The notes beneath the pieces are model-generated. The model saw nothing but the letters and a program-made list of their open reading frames with translations. It did not search any database and had not been told where the DNA came from. From positions 1-59,859 of the forward strand of contig DAITSJ010000023.1 of the NCBI GenBank assembly GCA_036843405.1: DNA of 59,859 bases, in the 5' to 3' direction. Of the stretch, positions 1 through 8,373 are shown piece after piece; the first letter of the stretch is position 1; every line of letters begins with the position of its first letter. This DNA comes from DGNJ01 sp002388905 (lineage in GTDB: Bacteria; Pseudomonadota; Gammaproteobacteria; Pseudomonadales; Porticoccaceae). Both the position numbers and the translations under genes were made by a program.

Positions 1-56
1 CACCTGTACCGGAACAGCGCCCGTCAAGGCGCTACGCGCCATGCCTGGCGCACCAC

Positions 57-82
57 AAAAAAAGGCGGCAATGCCGCCTTTT
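57..82 (-). terminator. Rho-independent terminator of the rpsP-rimM-trmD-rplS operon
   Basis: On the minus strand, just past the rplS stop codon, a GC stem (GGCGGC/GCCGCC, with A-T pairs extending it) is followed by a run of seven T. The stem-plus-U-tract form and its position 19 bp after the last gene of the operon make it a standard intrinsic terminator. Confidence 0.85.
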
Positions 83-100
83 CCCGGTGTCGCGACAGGT

Positions 101-457
101 TTAGCCGAGCTTTTCCTTGATCCGGGCCGCCTTGCCGGACAGCTCGCGCAGATAGTAGAGCTTGGCCTGGCGGACGTCACCGCGACGCTTGACGTTAATG
201 CTGTCCACGAGGGGGCTGTAGGTCTGGAAGGTCCGCTCCACACCGATGCCGTTTGACGATTTGCGCACGGTAAAGGCGGAGTTCAGGCCCCGGTTTCGCT
301 TGCCGATCACCACGCCCTCGAAGGCTTGGAGACGCTCCCGGTTGCCTTCTTTCACTTTAACCTGGACCACGACGGTATCGCCGGGGCCAAAGGCGGGAAT
401 CTCCTTCTGCATCTGCTCCTTCTCGATCTCGGCGATCAGGGGATGTTTGTTGCTCAT
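101..457 (-). CDS. rplS: 50S ribosomal protein L19
   Basis: L19 sits at the 30S-50S interface of the large subunit. The 118-aa protein has the normal length and sequence of the family, including the PGDTV strand near residues 25-29 and the basic C-terminal YYLRELSGKAARIKEKLG stretch. An upstream in-frame ATG would add 24 unrelated residues. The chosen ATG has a GGAG ribosome site a few bases before it and gives the usual N-terminus (MSNKHPLIAEIE). It is the last gene of the rpsP-rimM-trmD-rplS operon, 72 bp after trmD, and is followed by a terminator. Confidence 0.97.
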   Translation of the reverse strand: MSNKHPLIAEIEKEQMQKEIPAFGPGDTVVVQVKVKEGNRERLQAFEGVVIGKRNRGLNSAFTVRKSSNGIGVERTFQTYSPLVDSINVKRRGDVRQAKLYYLRELSGKAARIKEKLG

Positions 458-529
458 GTTTCGCTCCTCATGTGTCGGTTTTGGTGGCATGCCACCTTGT
501 CGAGTCGCGTCGAACGGAGAGGATGACAA

Positions 530-1312
530 TCAGGTATTAGCCGTCCCGCCATCATCCGCCGACTCGTTGCCAACGCCGGTTTCGCCATCGATTCCGGAGT
601 CGGCCAGCAAATCCGGTCGCCTGGACCGGGTCCTCGCCAGCGCCTGGTCCAGGCGCCAGCGTCGAATATGTTCGTGGTTACCCGACAGCAACACCTCGGG
701 AACCGCCCTGCCCTCGTAAACCTCGGGCCGGGTGTAGTGAGGGCAGTCGAGCAAGCCCTCGGCGAAAGAGTCCTGCCGGGCCGAGTCGCCATGCCCCAGG
801 GCTCCGGGAATCTGGCGCACCAGGGCATCGATGAGAACCATGGCCGGCAGCTCGCCGCCGCTCAATACGTAATCGCCAATGGACCACTCCTCGTCCACTT
901 CCAGCTCGATAAGCCGCTCGTCGACGCCCTCGTAGCGACCGGCCAGCAACACCAGGTTGCCCGCGCCTCCGAGCTCGGCCACTCCCGCCTGATCCAACAA
1001 CCGCCCCTGCGGTGAAAGATAGACAACCCGGGCGGATGCGCCGGCCCAGGCTTTGGCTTCCCGGATCGCCCGGCGCAGGGGTTCGATCATCATCACCATG
1101 CCGGGCCCGCCGCCGTAAGGGCGGTCATCCACGGTCCGGTGGCGATCATCGGTGTAGTCCCGCGGATTGTAATGGCGCAGGGCCCACAACCCGTTGCGCA
1201 GCGCCCGGCCGGTTATGCCGTGATCAGCCACCGCCTGCAGCATCCCCGGAAACAGGGTCACCACGGCGATGCGCTTTTCCCCGTCCGGGAACAGGGCTTG
1301 GTTGTCGCTCAT
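530..1312 (-). CDS. trmD: tRNA (guanine-37-N1)-methyltransferase TrmD
   Basis: TrmD methylates N1 of G37 next to the anticodon of tRNAs reading CNN codons, using S-adenosylmethionine, and so prevents +1 frameshifting. The 260-aa protein shows the trefoil-knot signatures: YGGGPGMVM at 66-74, LAGRYEGVDER near 123-133 and SIGDYVLSGGE at 144-154. Asp181 in the DSF motif corresponds to the catalytic Asp of the E. coli enzyme. It starts 9 bp after rimM in the conserved ribosomal operon. The C-terminal 20 residues are acidic and Gly-rich and look like a non-conserved tail. Confidence 0.97.
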   Translation of the reverse strand: MSDNQALFPDGEKRIAVVTLFPGMLQAVADHGITGRALRNGLWALRHYNPRDYTDDRHRTVDDRPYGGGPGMVMMIEPLRRAIREAKAWAGASARVVYLSPQGRLLDQAGVAELGGAGNLVLLAGRYEGVDERLIELEVDEEWSIGDYVLSGGELPAMVLIDALVRQIPGALGHGDSARQDSFAEGLLDCPHYTRPEVYEGRAVPEVLLSGNHEHIRRWRLDQALARTRSRRPDLLADSGIDGETGVGNESADDGGTANT

Positions 1313-1321
1313 CGGCTCATC

Positions 1322-1957
1322 TCAGAAATCCGGGTCCCAGATCACCCGGATTTCGCCGCGCTCAAGATCGATGCCTTCCAGGACATCGTCGATATAGGGC
1401 AACAGCCGCTCGCGACTGTCCACACTGTCCGCGTCGCCTCGCACCACCATCACGTCGTTGGCGCCGGTTTCCAGGAAACCGGTCACCGTGCCCAGGGGAA
1501 CGTCCCGGTTCCCGTGGCGGGCGATGACCCGCAGGCCCTGAAGCTGGTACCAGTAATAATCTCCCTTCTCCAGTTCGGGAAAGAGGCTGGCCGAAACGGC
1601 AATCTCGCGCCGGCAATAACGTGCCGCATCATCCCGGCTGTCGACGCCCTCAATATGGGCGATAAAGCCCTTGGCCGCACGACGGTAACTGTCTATGGCC
1701 AGGGCCTGCCACCCTCCGGGCATCCTCAGCCACCAGGGCCGGTACCCGAAAATAGCGTCTTCTTCCCCGGTGAAGGAGTGGATCTTGACCCAACCACGGA
1801 TACCGTGCGCGGTGGTTATTCTGCCCACCACCACCAGATCCGGTGGCACCCCGTCGTCGCCGGCATGGGGTGCTGCCTTATTGCCGGGCAACGATTTGCC
1901 GGGCAACGAATTGCCGGGCGATGCACCGCCGGAAAAGCTGCTGCCAACTTTAGCCAT
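1322..1957 (-). CDS. rimM: 16S rRNA processing protein RimM
   Basis: RimM binds ribosomal protein S19 and helps mature the 30S head. The 211-aa protein has the N-terminal RimM motif (VVVGRITTAHGIRGW, residues 42-56) and a C-terminal PRC-barrel ending in DDVLEGIDLERGEIRVIWDPDF-type sequence. The first ~38 residues are an extension absent from typical RimM. It contains a low-complexity run, S/LPGNS, LPGKS, LPGNK (residues 13-27), encoded by a 15-bp tandem repeat. The ATG at 1957 follows rpsP by 25 bp. A start inside the extension cannot be excluded, but the extension is an open frame joined to the conserved domain. Confidence 0.93.
   Translation of the reverse strand: MAKVGSSFSGGASPGNSLPGKSLPGNKAAPHAGDDGVPPDLVVVGRITTAHGIRGWVKIHSFTGEEDAIFGYRPWWLRMPGGWQALAIDSYRRAAKGFIAHIEGVDSRDDAARYCRREIAVSASLFPELEKGDYYWYQLQGLRVIARHGNRDVPLGTVTGFLETGANDVMVVRGDADSVDSRERLLPYIDDVLEGIDLERGEIRVIWDPDF
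1881..1925. repeat. 15-bp tandem repeat inside the 5' end of rimM
   Basis: Three head-to-tail 15-bp units of the form ttgccgggcaacgaN lie at 1881-1895, 1896-1910 and 1911-1925. The first two differ only in the last base; the third has diverged. They encode the repeated Leu-Pro-Gly-Asn/Lys-Ser segment of the RimM N-terminal extension. Because the unit is a multiple of three, copy-number change would keep the frame. Confidence 0.85.
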
Positions 1958-1982
1958 GAACAGGGCCCGGGGGCCGACCGCG

Positions 1983-2234
1983 TCAGGCCTGCTGGCGGGA
2001 GGCCTCTTTGACCAGTTGGGAGACGCGCTCGGAAGTCTGGGCACCTTTGTCCACCCAGTGCTTGACGCGATCCAGGTCGATACGCAGGCGCTCTTCGTTG
2101 CCCCGGGCAACGGGGTTGAAAAAGCCCAGCTGCTCGATAAAACGGCCGTCCCGGGAGTTGCGGCTGTCAGTGACAGTCACGTGGTAGAAGGGACGCTTTT
2201 TGGCGCCGCCGCGTGCCAGACGAATTGTTACCAT
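1983..2234 (-). CDS. rpsP: 30S ribosomal protein S16
   Basis: S16 is an early-assembly protein of the 30S subunit. The 83-aa product begins MVTIRLARGGAKKRPFYH, the hallmark N-terminus of the family, and contains the GFFNP motif. The ORF extends seven codons further upstream, but the ATG at 2234 gives the family start. It is the first gene of the rpsP-rimM-trmD-rplS operon. The 192-bp region between it and ffh must hold the operon promoter. Confidence 0.97.
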   Translation of the reverse strand: MVTIRLARGGAKKRPFYHVTVTDSRNSRDGRFIEQLGFFNPVARGNEERLRIDLDRVKHWVDKGAQTSERVSQLVKEASRQQA

Positions 2235-2426
2235 GGATTCTCTCTTCTCAGTCAAAAGCCATTAATGGATCAAAGGACTGGCGCGCCTGGCCTCCGACCG
2301 GGACCCGTGCGCGCCGCCGCCTTCAGGGCGGTGCCCGTAAAGGCGCGGTATTCTACGGCAAACCGGCCCGGAAGGAAACCTCCCGGGCTCGGTGAAAATC
2401 CCTGCGCCATGGACGCCCGGGAGGTA

Positions 2427-3809
2427 TCAGAAGCGGGGGAACCCCTTCATGGGCATCCCGCCGCCACCGGGCATATTGCCCTCCAGGCCGCGCATCATGT
2501 TGGCCATGCCCTTGCCCTTCATTTTCTTCATCATTTTGGCCATCTGCTTGTGCTGCTTGAGCAGGCGATTGAGGTCCTGAATATTGGTGCCGGAGCCACG
2601 GGTGATGCGCCGCTTGCGGGAGCCGTTGAGAATATCCGGGTTGCGCCGCTCTCTGGGCGTCATGGAGTTGATGATGGCCTCCATGCGCTGGAACTGGGAG
2701 CCCGCACCGGCCTGCTCCGCCATCTGGGCCATGTTGCCCATGCCCGGCAGCTTCTCCAGCATGCTGCCCAGGCCGCCCATATTCTGCATCTGCTGCAGTT
2801 GTTCGCGCAGGTCCTCAAGGTCGAACTTCTTGCCTTTCTTGACCTTGGCGGCGAGCTTTTCCGCCTTCTTGCGGTCGACCTTGGTCTCCACCTCCTCGAT
2901 CAGGGAGAGCATATCCCCCATGCCCAGGATCCGGGAGGCGATGCGGTCCGGGTGGAAGGGTTCCAGGGCATCGACCTTTTCGCCGACCCCCAGGAACTTG
3001 ATGGGCTTGCCGGTAACCTGGCGCACGGAGAGGGCGGCACCGCCACGGGCATCGCCGTCGGCCTTGGTGAGAATGACGCCGGTGAGCGGCAGGGCCTCGT
3101 TGAACGCCTGGGCCGTGTTCACGGCATCCTGACCGATCATGGCGTCGATCACGAACAGTGTTTCCGCCGGGTCCAGGGCCCCGTGCAACTCCCGGACCTC
3201 GGTCATCAGGGTCTCGTCCACGTGCAGGCGGCCGGCGGTGTCGACGATCAGCACGTCGACAAAGGCCTTCTTTGCGGCATCCAGGGCTTCGCGGGCGATA
3301 TCCAGGGGCGCCTGGTCGCCGGAACTGGGGTGGAACCGGGCATCCACCTGCCCGGCCAGCGTCTCAAGCTGCTGGATCGCCGCGGGCCGGTAGACGTCGA
3401 CACTGACCACCATGACCGTTTTCTTTTCACGCTCCTTGAGGTAGCGGGCCAACTTGGCCACGGAGGTGGTCTTACCCGACCCCTGGAGGCCGGCCATGAG
3501 GACCACCGCGGGCGGTCGGGTGGCCAGGTTCAGACTTTCGTTGGCCTCTCCCATGACCGATTCCAGCTCCCCCTGGACGATCTTGAGGAACTGCTGACCG
3601 GGGTTGAGACTGCGGTTGATCTCCTGGCCCACGGCCCGTTCCCGGACATGGTCGACAAACTGCTTGACCACCGGCAGTGCCACATCCGCCTCAAGCAGGG
3701 CCATCCGCACCTCGCGGAGGGTTTCCTTGATATTGTCTTCGGTCAGGCTCGCCTTGCCGGTGACCTTGCGCAGGCTGTGAGAAAGACGATCACTGAGGGT
3801 TTCGAACAT
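2427..3809 (-). CDS. ffh: Signal recognition particle GTPase Ffh
   Basis: Ffh binds 4.5S RNA and signal sequences and delivers nascent inner-membrane proteins to FtsY. The 460-aa protein has an N-terminal helical domain, then the GTPase domain with G1 motif GLQGSGKTT (107-115), DVYRPAAIQQL, the VDTAGRLH box and TKADGDARGG, then a Met-rich M domain with many MxxMM clusters at the C-terminus. The ATG at 3809 gives the family start MFETLSDRL; upstream in-frame Mets add eight residues. It is transcribed away from ypjD, the usual gammaproteobacterial arrangement. Confidence 0.97.
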   Translation of the reverse strand: MFETLSDRLSHSLRKVTGKASLTEDNIKETLREVRMALLEADVALPVVKQFVDHVRERAVGQEINRSLNPGQQFLKIVQGELESVMGEANESLNLATRPPAVVLMAGLQGSGKTTSVAKLARYLKEREKKTVMVVSVDVYRPAAIQQLETLAGQVDARFHPSSGDQAPLDIAREALDAAKKAFVDVLIVDTAGRLHVDETLMTEVRELHGALDPAETLFVIDAMIGQDAVNTAQAFNEALPLTGVILTKADGDARGGAALSVRQVTGKPIKFLGVGEKVDALEPFHPDRIASRILGMGDMLSLIEEVETKVDRKKAEKLAAKVKKGKKFDLEDLREQLQQMQNMGGLGSMLEKLPGMGNMAQMAEQAGAGSQFQRMEAIINSMTPRERRNPDILNGSRKRRITRGSGTNIQDLNRLLKQHKQMAKMMKKMKGKGMANMMRGLEGNMPGGGGMPMKGFPRF

Positions 3810-3942
3810 TGCCATGGGCTGCCCATCCGTCACTTCGGGTGTTTGCGATGGCGGCAGTATAACAAAACAGCCGGCCTGCGCCGTTGGCTTTGCCTGGATT
3901 CATTTCTGTGACAAACTTTCCGCTCTTTTGTCGGGTTCAGCC

Positions 3943-4746
3943 ATGGTCAGTACCGTTTCCGCCATTGCCGCCAGTATCCTGTATACCGCCAGCGCCCTGA
4001 TCCGCAGCCGGGAAAGGCCCGGCCAGCCGGGTCGCGTGGCCCTGGTATCGCTGTTGGCGGCGGTGGCTGTGACACTGCATGCTGTCACTGCCGCGCAGAT
4101 GGTAATCCGGGACACCGGCATCGACCTGTCCCTGTGGCCGGTGAGCGTGCTGATCTTTTTTGTAGTCAACCTGGTGGTCTTGCTGAGCAGTATCCGGATA
4201 CCGGTGCAAAGCCTGTTCGTCCTGCTGTTCCCGGCATCGGCCGTCGTCCTGCTTCTATCGGTATGGGCCGGCGAGCCGGCAGCGCCGGCAGAACATCTCT
4301 CCTGGGGCCTGGGCCTGCATGTCACCTTCTCACTGCTTGCCTACAGCCTTTTTACAATCGCCGCGGGGCAGGCGCTTATGCTCGCCTATCAGGACTATCG
4401 ACTCAAGAATCATCACCCCGGAGGCTTTCTCAAGGGTCTTCCGCCCCTGCAGACCATGGAGGCACTGCTTTTCGACGTACTCTGGGCGGGATTTACACTG
4501 CTCACCCTGGGGCTGATCACCGGTTTTGCCTTCGTCGACAATATCTGGGCCCAGCACCTGGCCCACAAGACCTTCTTTTCCATGGTGGGCTGGGTGCTTT
4601 TTGCCATCCTGCTTGTCGGACGCCACCGCCTGGGCTGGCGCGGCCACACGGCCATCCGCTGGACCCTGGGCGGCTTCGTTGCCCTGGCGGTGGCTTTCTG
4701 GGGCAGCAAGTTCGTTTTGCAGGTATTGCTGGGTATCGACTCCTGA
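3943..4746 (+). CDS. ypjD: YpjD/CcsA-like cytochrome c assembly family inner-membrane protein
   Basis: The 267-aa protein is almost entirely hydrophobic, with about eight membrane segments and conserved His residues in its second half. This matches the CcmC/CcsA-related cytochrome c assembly superfamily and the uncharacterised YpjD subgroup. Position is diagnostic: divergent from ffh and upstream of a CNNM/CBS transporter, as in many gammaproteobacteria. The ORF extends 43 codons upstream, but the ATG at 3943 starts directly before the first membrane helix. Haem handling is inferred from the family only. Confidence 0.88.
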   Translation: MVSTVSAIAASILYTASALIRSRERPGQPGRVALVSLLAAVAVTLHAVTAAQMVIRDTGIDLSLWPVSVLIFFVVNLVVLLSSIRIPVQSLFVLLFPASAVVLLLSVWAGEPAAPAEHLSWGLGLHVTFSLLAYSLFTIAAGQALMLAYQDYRLKNHHPGGFLKGLPPLQTMEALLFDVLWAGFTLLTLGLITGFAFVDNIWAQHLAHKTFFSMVGWVLFAILLVGRHRLGWRGHTAIRWTLGGFVALAVAFWGSKFVLQVLLGIDS

Positions 4747-4831
4747 TGCGGACAGGGTCCGCCCCCGAGTTGCCATTCCGGCCAAAGTTCTTCACCATAC
4801 CCCGACACAATAACCCGAGGCTAACCCCTCT

Positions 4832-6127
4832 TTGAACGACACATCCCTCTGGCTACAGTTCGCGCTTCTTCTGTTGCTGTTGTCCACCTCCGCCTTTTTT
4901 TCAGGGTCGGAAACGGGAATGATGTCCATCAACCGTTACCGCCTAAAGCACCTGGCAAAGAAAAATCGCAAGGCGCGCCGGGTCCGGCGGCTTCTGAAAA
5001 GGCCCGACCGGCTGATCGGCATCATCCTGATCGGTAACAACCTGGCCAACAACTTCGCCGCCATCGTCACCGCCGCCATCGCCATCCGCCTCTATGGTCA
5101 GGGTTCGGAATTCATTGCCGGCATCCTGCTCACCATCGTCATGCTGATTTTTGCCGAGGTGACCCCGAAAACCATCGCCGCCCTCCATCCGGAACGGTTC
5201 GCGTTTCCCGCCAGCTATGTGCTTAAACCCCTGCTGAAGGTGCTTTACCCGGTAGTCTGGCTGGTCAACCACGTCTCCAACGGCCTGCTCAGATTACTGG
5301 GCTTCAATCCGGAAAATGCCCCGGGGGACGCGCTGAGCAAGGAAGAACTGCGCACGGTGGTGGATGAATCCAGCAGCGAGGAAATTCCCACGGATCACCA
5401 GGGCATGCTTATCAACATCCTTGACCTGGAAAAAGTCACGGTCAACGACATCATGGTGCCGCGCAACGATATCAACGGGCTAAACCTGGAGGACGACACC
5501 GGGTCCCTGGTGGACCAGATCATTGGCACCGAATACACCCGGCTGCCTGTCTTCGAGGGGGATATCAATAATATTCTCGGCATACTCCACATGCGCCAGG
5601 TGAACCGGCTGTTGCGCGGTGGCGCCGGCACCCTCACCAAGGAAGCCATCAAACGTTTCGCCTCGGAACCCTACTTCGTCCCCGAGAACACACCGCTCCA
5701 TATCCAGCTGCTCAACTTCCAGAAGAACAAGCGCAGGATCGGCCTGGTGGTGGACGAGTATGGCGACGTGGAGGGCCTGGTGACGCTGGAGGACATCCTC
5801 GAGGAAATCGTCGGTGATTTCACCACCAACCTGGCCGAGGCAGAGAACGAGATTTCCATTAACGAGGATCGCACCTACACCATGGAGGGCAGTTCCACTA
5901 TCCGCGAAATCAACAAGATTACCGGCTGGAACCTCCCCACCGACGGGCCCAAAACCCTCAATGGCCTGGCCCTGGAAAAACTGGAGCAGATCCCCGACGG
6001 CAACATCTGTTTCGCCGTCAACGACTATCGCTTCGAGACCCTGTCACTCACCGACAAAATGGTGGACAAGGTCAAGGCCCACCGGGTCAACCTGTCCCGG
6101 AAGCCGGACAGCGAGGAAACGAGCTGA
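4832..6127 (+). CDS. CNNM/CorC-type transporter with CBS domains (HlyC/CorC family)
   Basis: The 431-aa protein has an N-terminal DUF21/CNNM membrane domain (about 1-190), a pair of CBS domains (about 205-330, including the VVDEYGDVEGLVTLEDILEEIVG segment) and a C-terminal CorC/HlyC domain. This is the YfjD/CorB architecture, linked to Mg2+/Co2+ transport or resistance. The start is a TTG, with GAGG 11 bases upstream; the next Met lies beyond the first membrane helix. It follows ypjD by 85 bp. Confidence 0.9.
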   Translation: MNDTSLWLQFALLLLLLSTSAFFSGSETGMMSINRYRLKHLAKKNRKARRVRRLLKRPDRLIGIILIGNNLANNFAAIVTAAIAIRLYGQGSEFIAGILLTIVMLIFAEVTPKTIAALHPERFAFPASYVLKPLLKVLYPVVWLVNHVSNGLLRLLGFNPENAPGDALSKEELRTVVDESSSEEIPTDHQGMLINILDLEKVTVNDIMVPRNDINGLNLEDDTGSLVDQIIGTEYTRLPVFEGDINNILGILHMRQVNRLLRGGAGTLTKEAIKRFASEPYFVPENTPLHIQLLNFQKNKRRIGLVVDEYGDVEGLVTLEDILEEIVGDFTTNLAEAENEISINEDRTYTMEGSSTIREINKITGWNLPTDGPKTLNGLALEKLEQIPDGNICFAVNDYRFETLSLTDKMVDKVKAHRVNLSRKPDSEETS

Positions 6128-6180
6128 TAGGTCCCGCCCCTTCCCGGCGCCAAAAGTCGGGCAACCGACACAACTGCCGG

Positions 6181-6360
6181 CTAGCGGGCAAAGGGGTTGA
6201 CCGCCCGGTTGCGCTCCCGGGCGGCAGCGATCACTTCCCGCCGTTCCTGCTCGTCCATAAGCGTCCAGCGGGTAATCTCCGTCGCGGATCGATGGCAACC
6301 GGTACATATATCGTTTTCGTCCAGAACGCAGACGGATACACAGGGCGATCTGACAGGCAT
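6181..6360 (-). CDS. Small DUF1289 cysteine-containing protein (59 aa)
   Basis: A 59-codon minus-strand frame encodes MPVRSPCVSVCVLDE at the N-terminus, then ICTGCHRS and a charged C-terminus with RWTLMDEQERREV. The CxxxC...CxGCxRS pattern (Cys7, Cys11, Cys19, Cys22) and the following helix match the DUF1289 family, often annotated as Fe-S proteins though the metal is not established. It lies 40 bp upstream of nothing but the start of the next minus-strand Nudix gene's stop, and converges on the CNNM transporter gene. The longer overlapping minus-strand frame here is a shadow. Confidence 0.85.
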   Translation of the reverse strand: MPVRSPCVSVCVLDENDICTGCHRSATEITRWTLMDEQERREVIAAARERNRAVNPFAR

Positions 6361-6400
6361 CTAAACACTCCCGGGTACTGACAATTTTTTCATCACATCC

Positions 6401-6994
6401 CTATCCGCACTGGCGGTATTGCAGGTCCAGGCTGACATCCAGACAATGGTCGAGGAATTCGGCCAGCACCCCCAGGGTAAAACCCCAGATGCAAAACCCC
6501 TTGTAGAGATAACAGGGCACATCGAATTCACCCCCGCGCATTTCGAAGCGGGTGCGGGTCAGGTTGCCAGGATCGCCGAGGTAGGAAAGCGGCACCTCGA
6601 AAACAGCGTCCAGTTCCCCGGGCTCGGGGACAAAGTCCAGACCCGCCGGTATCAGCCCCACATAGGGGATCACCCGTACACCGAAAATCGTGGAGCGCGT
6701 AGGCAGGGTGGCGATTACGTCCACTTTCCCGGGCGGCAACGCGATCTCCTCCTCGCTTTCCCGCAGCGCCGTGTGCAGCAGGCTCTTGTCCCCGGGCTCC
6801 CACATGCCGCCGGGAAACGCCACCTGGCCGCTGTGGCTGTTAAGATGTTCGGCCCGCTTGATAAACACCACGCTGGGCTCGTCGGCCCGGGTCACTGCCA
6901 GCAATACCGCCGCTTCGCGGAGGTTTTCACGATGTTCCGGCTGATGATGCTCCGCGGGCAACTCGCGCAGCTTTGTCCTGATGAGATCCAGCAA
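6401..6994 (-). CDS. Nudix hydrolase, CoA-pyrophosphatase (NudL/UPF0035) type
   Basis: This 197-aa protein has the NudL signature FIKRAEHLNSHSGQVAFPGG (44-63) directly followed by a Nudix box ending ALRESEEEIAL, with Arg78-Glu79 and Glu82-Glu83 as metal-binding residues. Family members hydrolyse CoA and its derivatives to 3',5'-ADP and phosphopantetheine. The start codon is TTG; no ATG or GTG gives a full domain. The gene is divergent from the second Nudix gene, 66 bp away. The exact substrate is inferred from the signature. Confidence 0.88.
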   Translation of the reverse strand: MLDLIRTKLRELPAEHHQPEHRENLREAAVLLAVTRADEPSVVFIKRAEHLNSHSGQVAFPGGMWEPGDKSLLHTALRESEEEIALPPGKVDVIATLPTRSTIFGVRVIPYVGLIPAGLDFVPEPGELDAVFEVPLSYLGDPGNLTRTRFEMRGGEFDVPCYLYKGFCIWGFTLGVLAEFLDHCLDVSLDLQYRQCG

Positions 6995-7060
6995 GATATT
7001 GTGCTCTTAACGGAGACGCGGTAATGTCGCGGAAACGCGCCTGTTTTCCTTCACCCAGCA

Positions 7061-7606
7061 ATGAATTACTGCAGCCAGTGCGGCAAGGAACTTTCCTACA
7101 CCATCCCGGCGGGCGATGATCGCCATCGCCATGTTTGTCCGGCGTGCGATACGGTTCACTACCAGAATCCGAATATTATAACCGGGTGCATTGCCGTGCA
7201 CGAGGACCGTGTACTGCTCTGCAAGCGCGCCATCGAGCCCCGCGCCGGGCTCTGGACCCTGCCGGCGGGATTTCTGGAAAACGGCGAAACCCTGTCCGAG
7301 GGCGCCCTTCGGGAAAGTCGCGAGGAGGCCAACGCCAATCTGGCGCTGGAAGGCCTCTACGGGATTTTCGATATCACCCATATCAACCAGGTGTACATGC
7401 TGTACCGGGCGACGCTGCTGGATCTGTCGTTCCATCCCGGTGACGAGTCCCTGGAAACCGCACTTTTCGCCGAGTCGGAGATCCCCTGGGACGCCCTGGC
7501 CTTTCCGGTCATCGGGCTTGCCCTGGAGCATTTCTACGAGGATCTCGCCCGGGGCGATTTCACACTGAAAACCGGCCGGATTCAAAAACGGATGCGGTCA
7601 AGCTGA
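7061..7606 (+). CDS. Nudix hydrolase with N-terminal zinc ribbon
   Basis: The 181-aa protein begins with a four-cysteine zinc ribbon (Cys4, Cys7, Cys26, Cys29) like that of NADH pyrophosphatase NudC. A canonical Nudix box follows at residues 70-92 (GFLENGE...RESREE), with Glu76, Arg84-Glu85 and Glu88-Glu89 in place. It lacks the large N-terminal domain of NudC, so it belongs to the shorter ADP-ribose/nucleotide-sugar-type group; the substrate is not predictable. It is divergent from the NudL-type gene and converges on pgeF with a 5-bp gap. Confidence 0.87.
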   Translation: MNYCSQCGKELSYTIPAGDDRHRHVCPACDTVHYQNPNIITGCIAVHEDRVLLCKRAIEPRAGLWTLPAGFLENGETLSEGALRESREEANANLALEGLYGIFDITHINQVYMLYRATLLDLSFHPGDESLETALFAESEIPWDALAFPVIGLALEHFYEDLARGDFTLKTGRIQKRMRSS

Positions 7607-7611
7607 GCGGC

Positions 7612-8373
7612 TCATTGGGCCACCAGCCAGGCCAGGGAAGCCATACGGCCGGTGACCCCGTCCCGGCGGTGGGAGAAGAAACGCGTCCTGTCCCCATAGG
7701 TGCAATAATCGCCGCCGCACACCTGCCCGACCCCGAGACGTTGCAACTCCACACCGGCCAGGTCGTAGAGATCGGCCCTGAAATAGCCGCTCCTTGCGGA
7801 AGATGCAAAGCAGGCCTCAATCTCTAGTCGATGGTCTGCGTCCTCGGCCCTGGCGATGAACGCCGAGCGCACTTCCGGCCCCACCTCAAAATGCCGCGGC
7901 CCGATGGCCGGCCCCAGGCAGGCAATAAGGTCGCCTGCCCGGCAGGCCATAGCCGCCACCGTCTCGCCCAGGACGCCGGCAGCCAGCCCCCGCCAGCCGG
8001 CGTGGCTTGCCGCCACCACGGTTCCCGTCCGATCGGCGAACAGAACCGGCAGGCAGTCCGCGGTCATGACCACACAGACCACGCCGGGAGTGCGCGTGAT
8101 GCTGGCGTCGGCCTCGGTACCCGGCACGGCCTTCTCCGCGGCGACAACACCGGTGCCGTGAACCTGGTTCAGCCAGACCGGCTCGGCGGGCAGTTCGAGC
8201 CATTCCCGCACACGCCGGCGATTGGCTGTAACGCGATCCTGCCGGTCGCCCACATGAAGGCCCAGGTTGAGGCTGTCCCAGGGCGGGGGACTGACACCGC
8301 CATCACGGGTTGTGAAGGCCATGCGCACATTGGCCGGCAGCCGGCAATGGGGAACCAGGATGGTTTCGCTCAT
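7612..8373 (-). CDS. pgeF: PgeF/YfiH laccase-domain protein (purine nucleoside phosphorylase / peptidoglycan editing factor)
   Basis: The 253-aa protein carries the family metal motifs LNQVHG (His72), TADCLPVL (Cys107) and HAGWRG (His124). Homologues are described both as adenosine/purine nucleoside phosphorylases and as factors that stop L-Ser entering the peptidoglycan stem peptide. The ATG at 8373 overlaps the rluD stop by one base (TGATG), so translation is coupled; an upstream Met 20 codons earlier lies inside rluD. The rluD-pgeF pair is common in gammaproteobacteria. Confidence 0.93.
   Translation of the reverse strand: MSETILVPHCRLPANVRMAFTTRDGGVSPPPWDSLNLGLHVGDRQDRVTANRRRVREWLELPAEPVWLNQVHGTGVVAAEKAVPGTEADASITRTPGVVCVVMTADCLPVLFADRTGTVVAASHAGWRGLAAGVLGETVAAMACRAGDLIACLGPAIGPRHFEVGPEVRSAFIARAEDADHRLEIEACFASSARSGYFRADLYDLAGVELQRLGVGQVCGGDYCTYGDRTRFFSHRRDGVTGRMASLAWLVAQ

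Noticed and set aside
1695..3911. Long plus-strand open frame (738 codons) opposite rimM, rpsP and ffh
   Set aside because: It is antisense to three well-conserved genes and has His/Gly/Leu-rich shadow composition with no recognisable domain.
6044..6307. 87-codon minus-strand frame overlapping the DUF1289 gene
   Set aside because: The DUF1289 reading frame has the conserved Cys pattern; this frame is its shadow.
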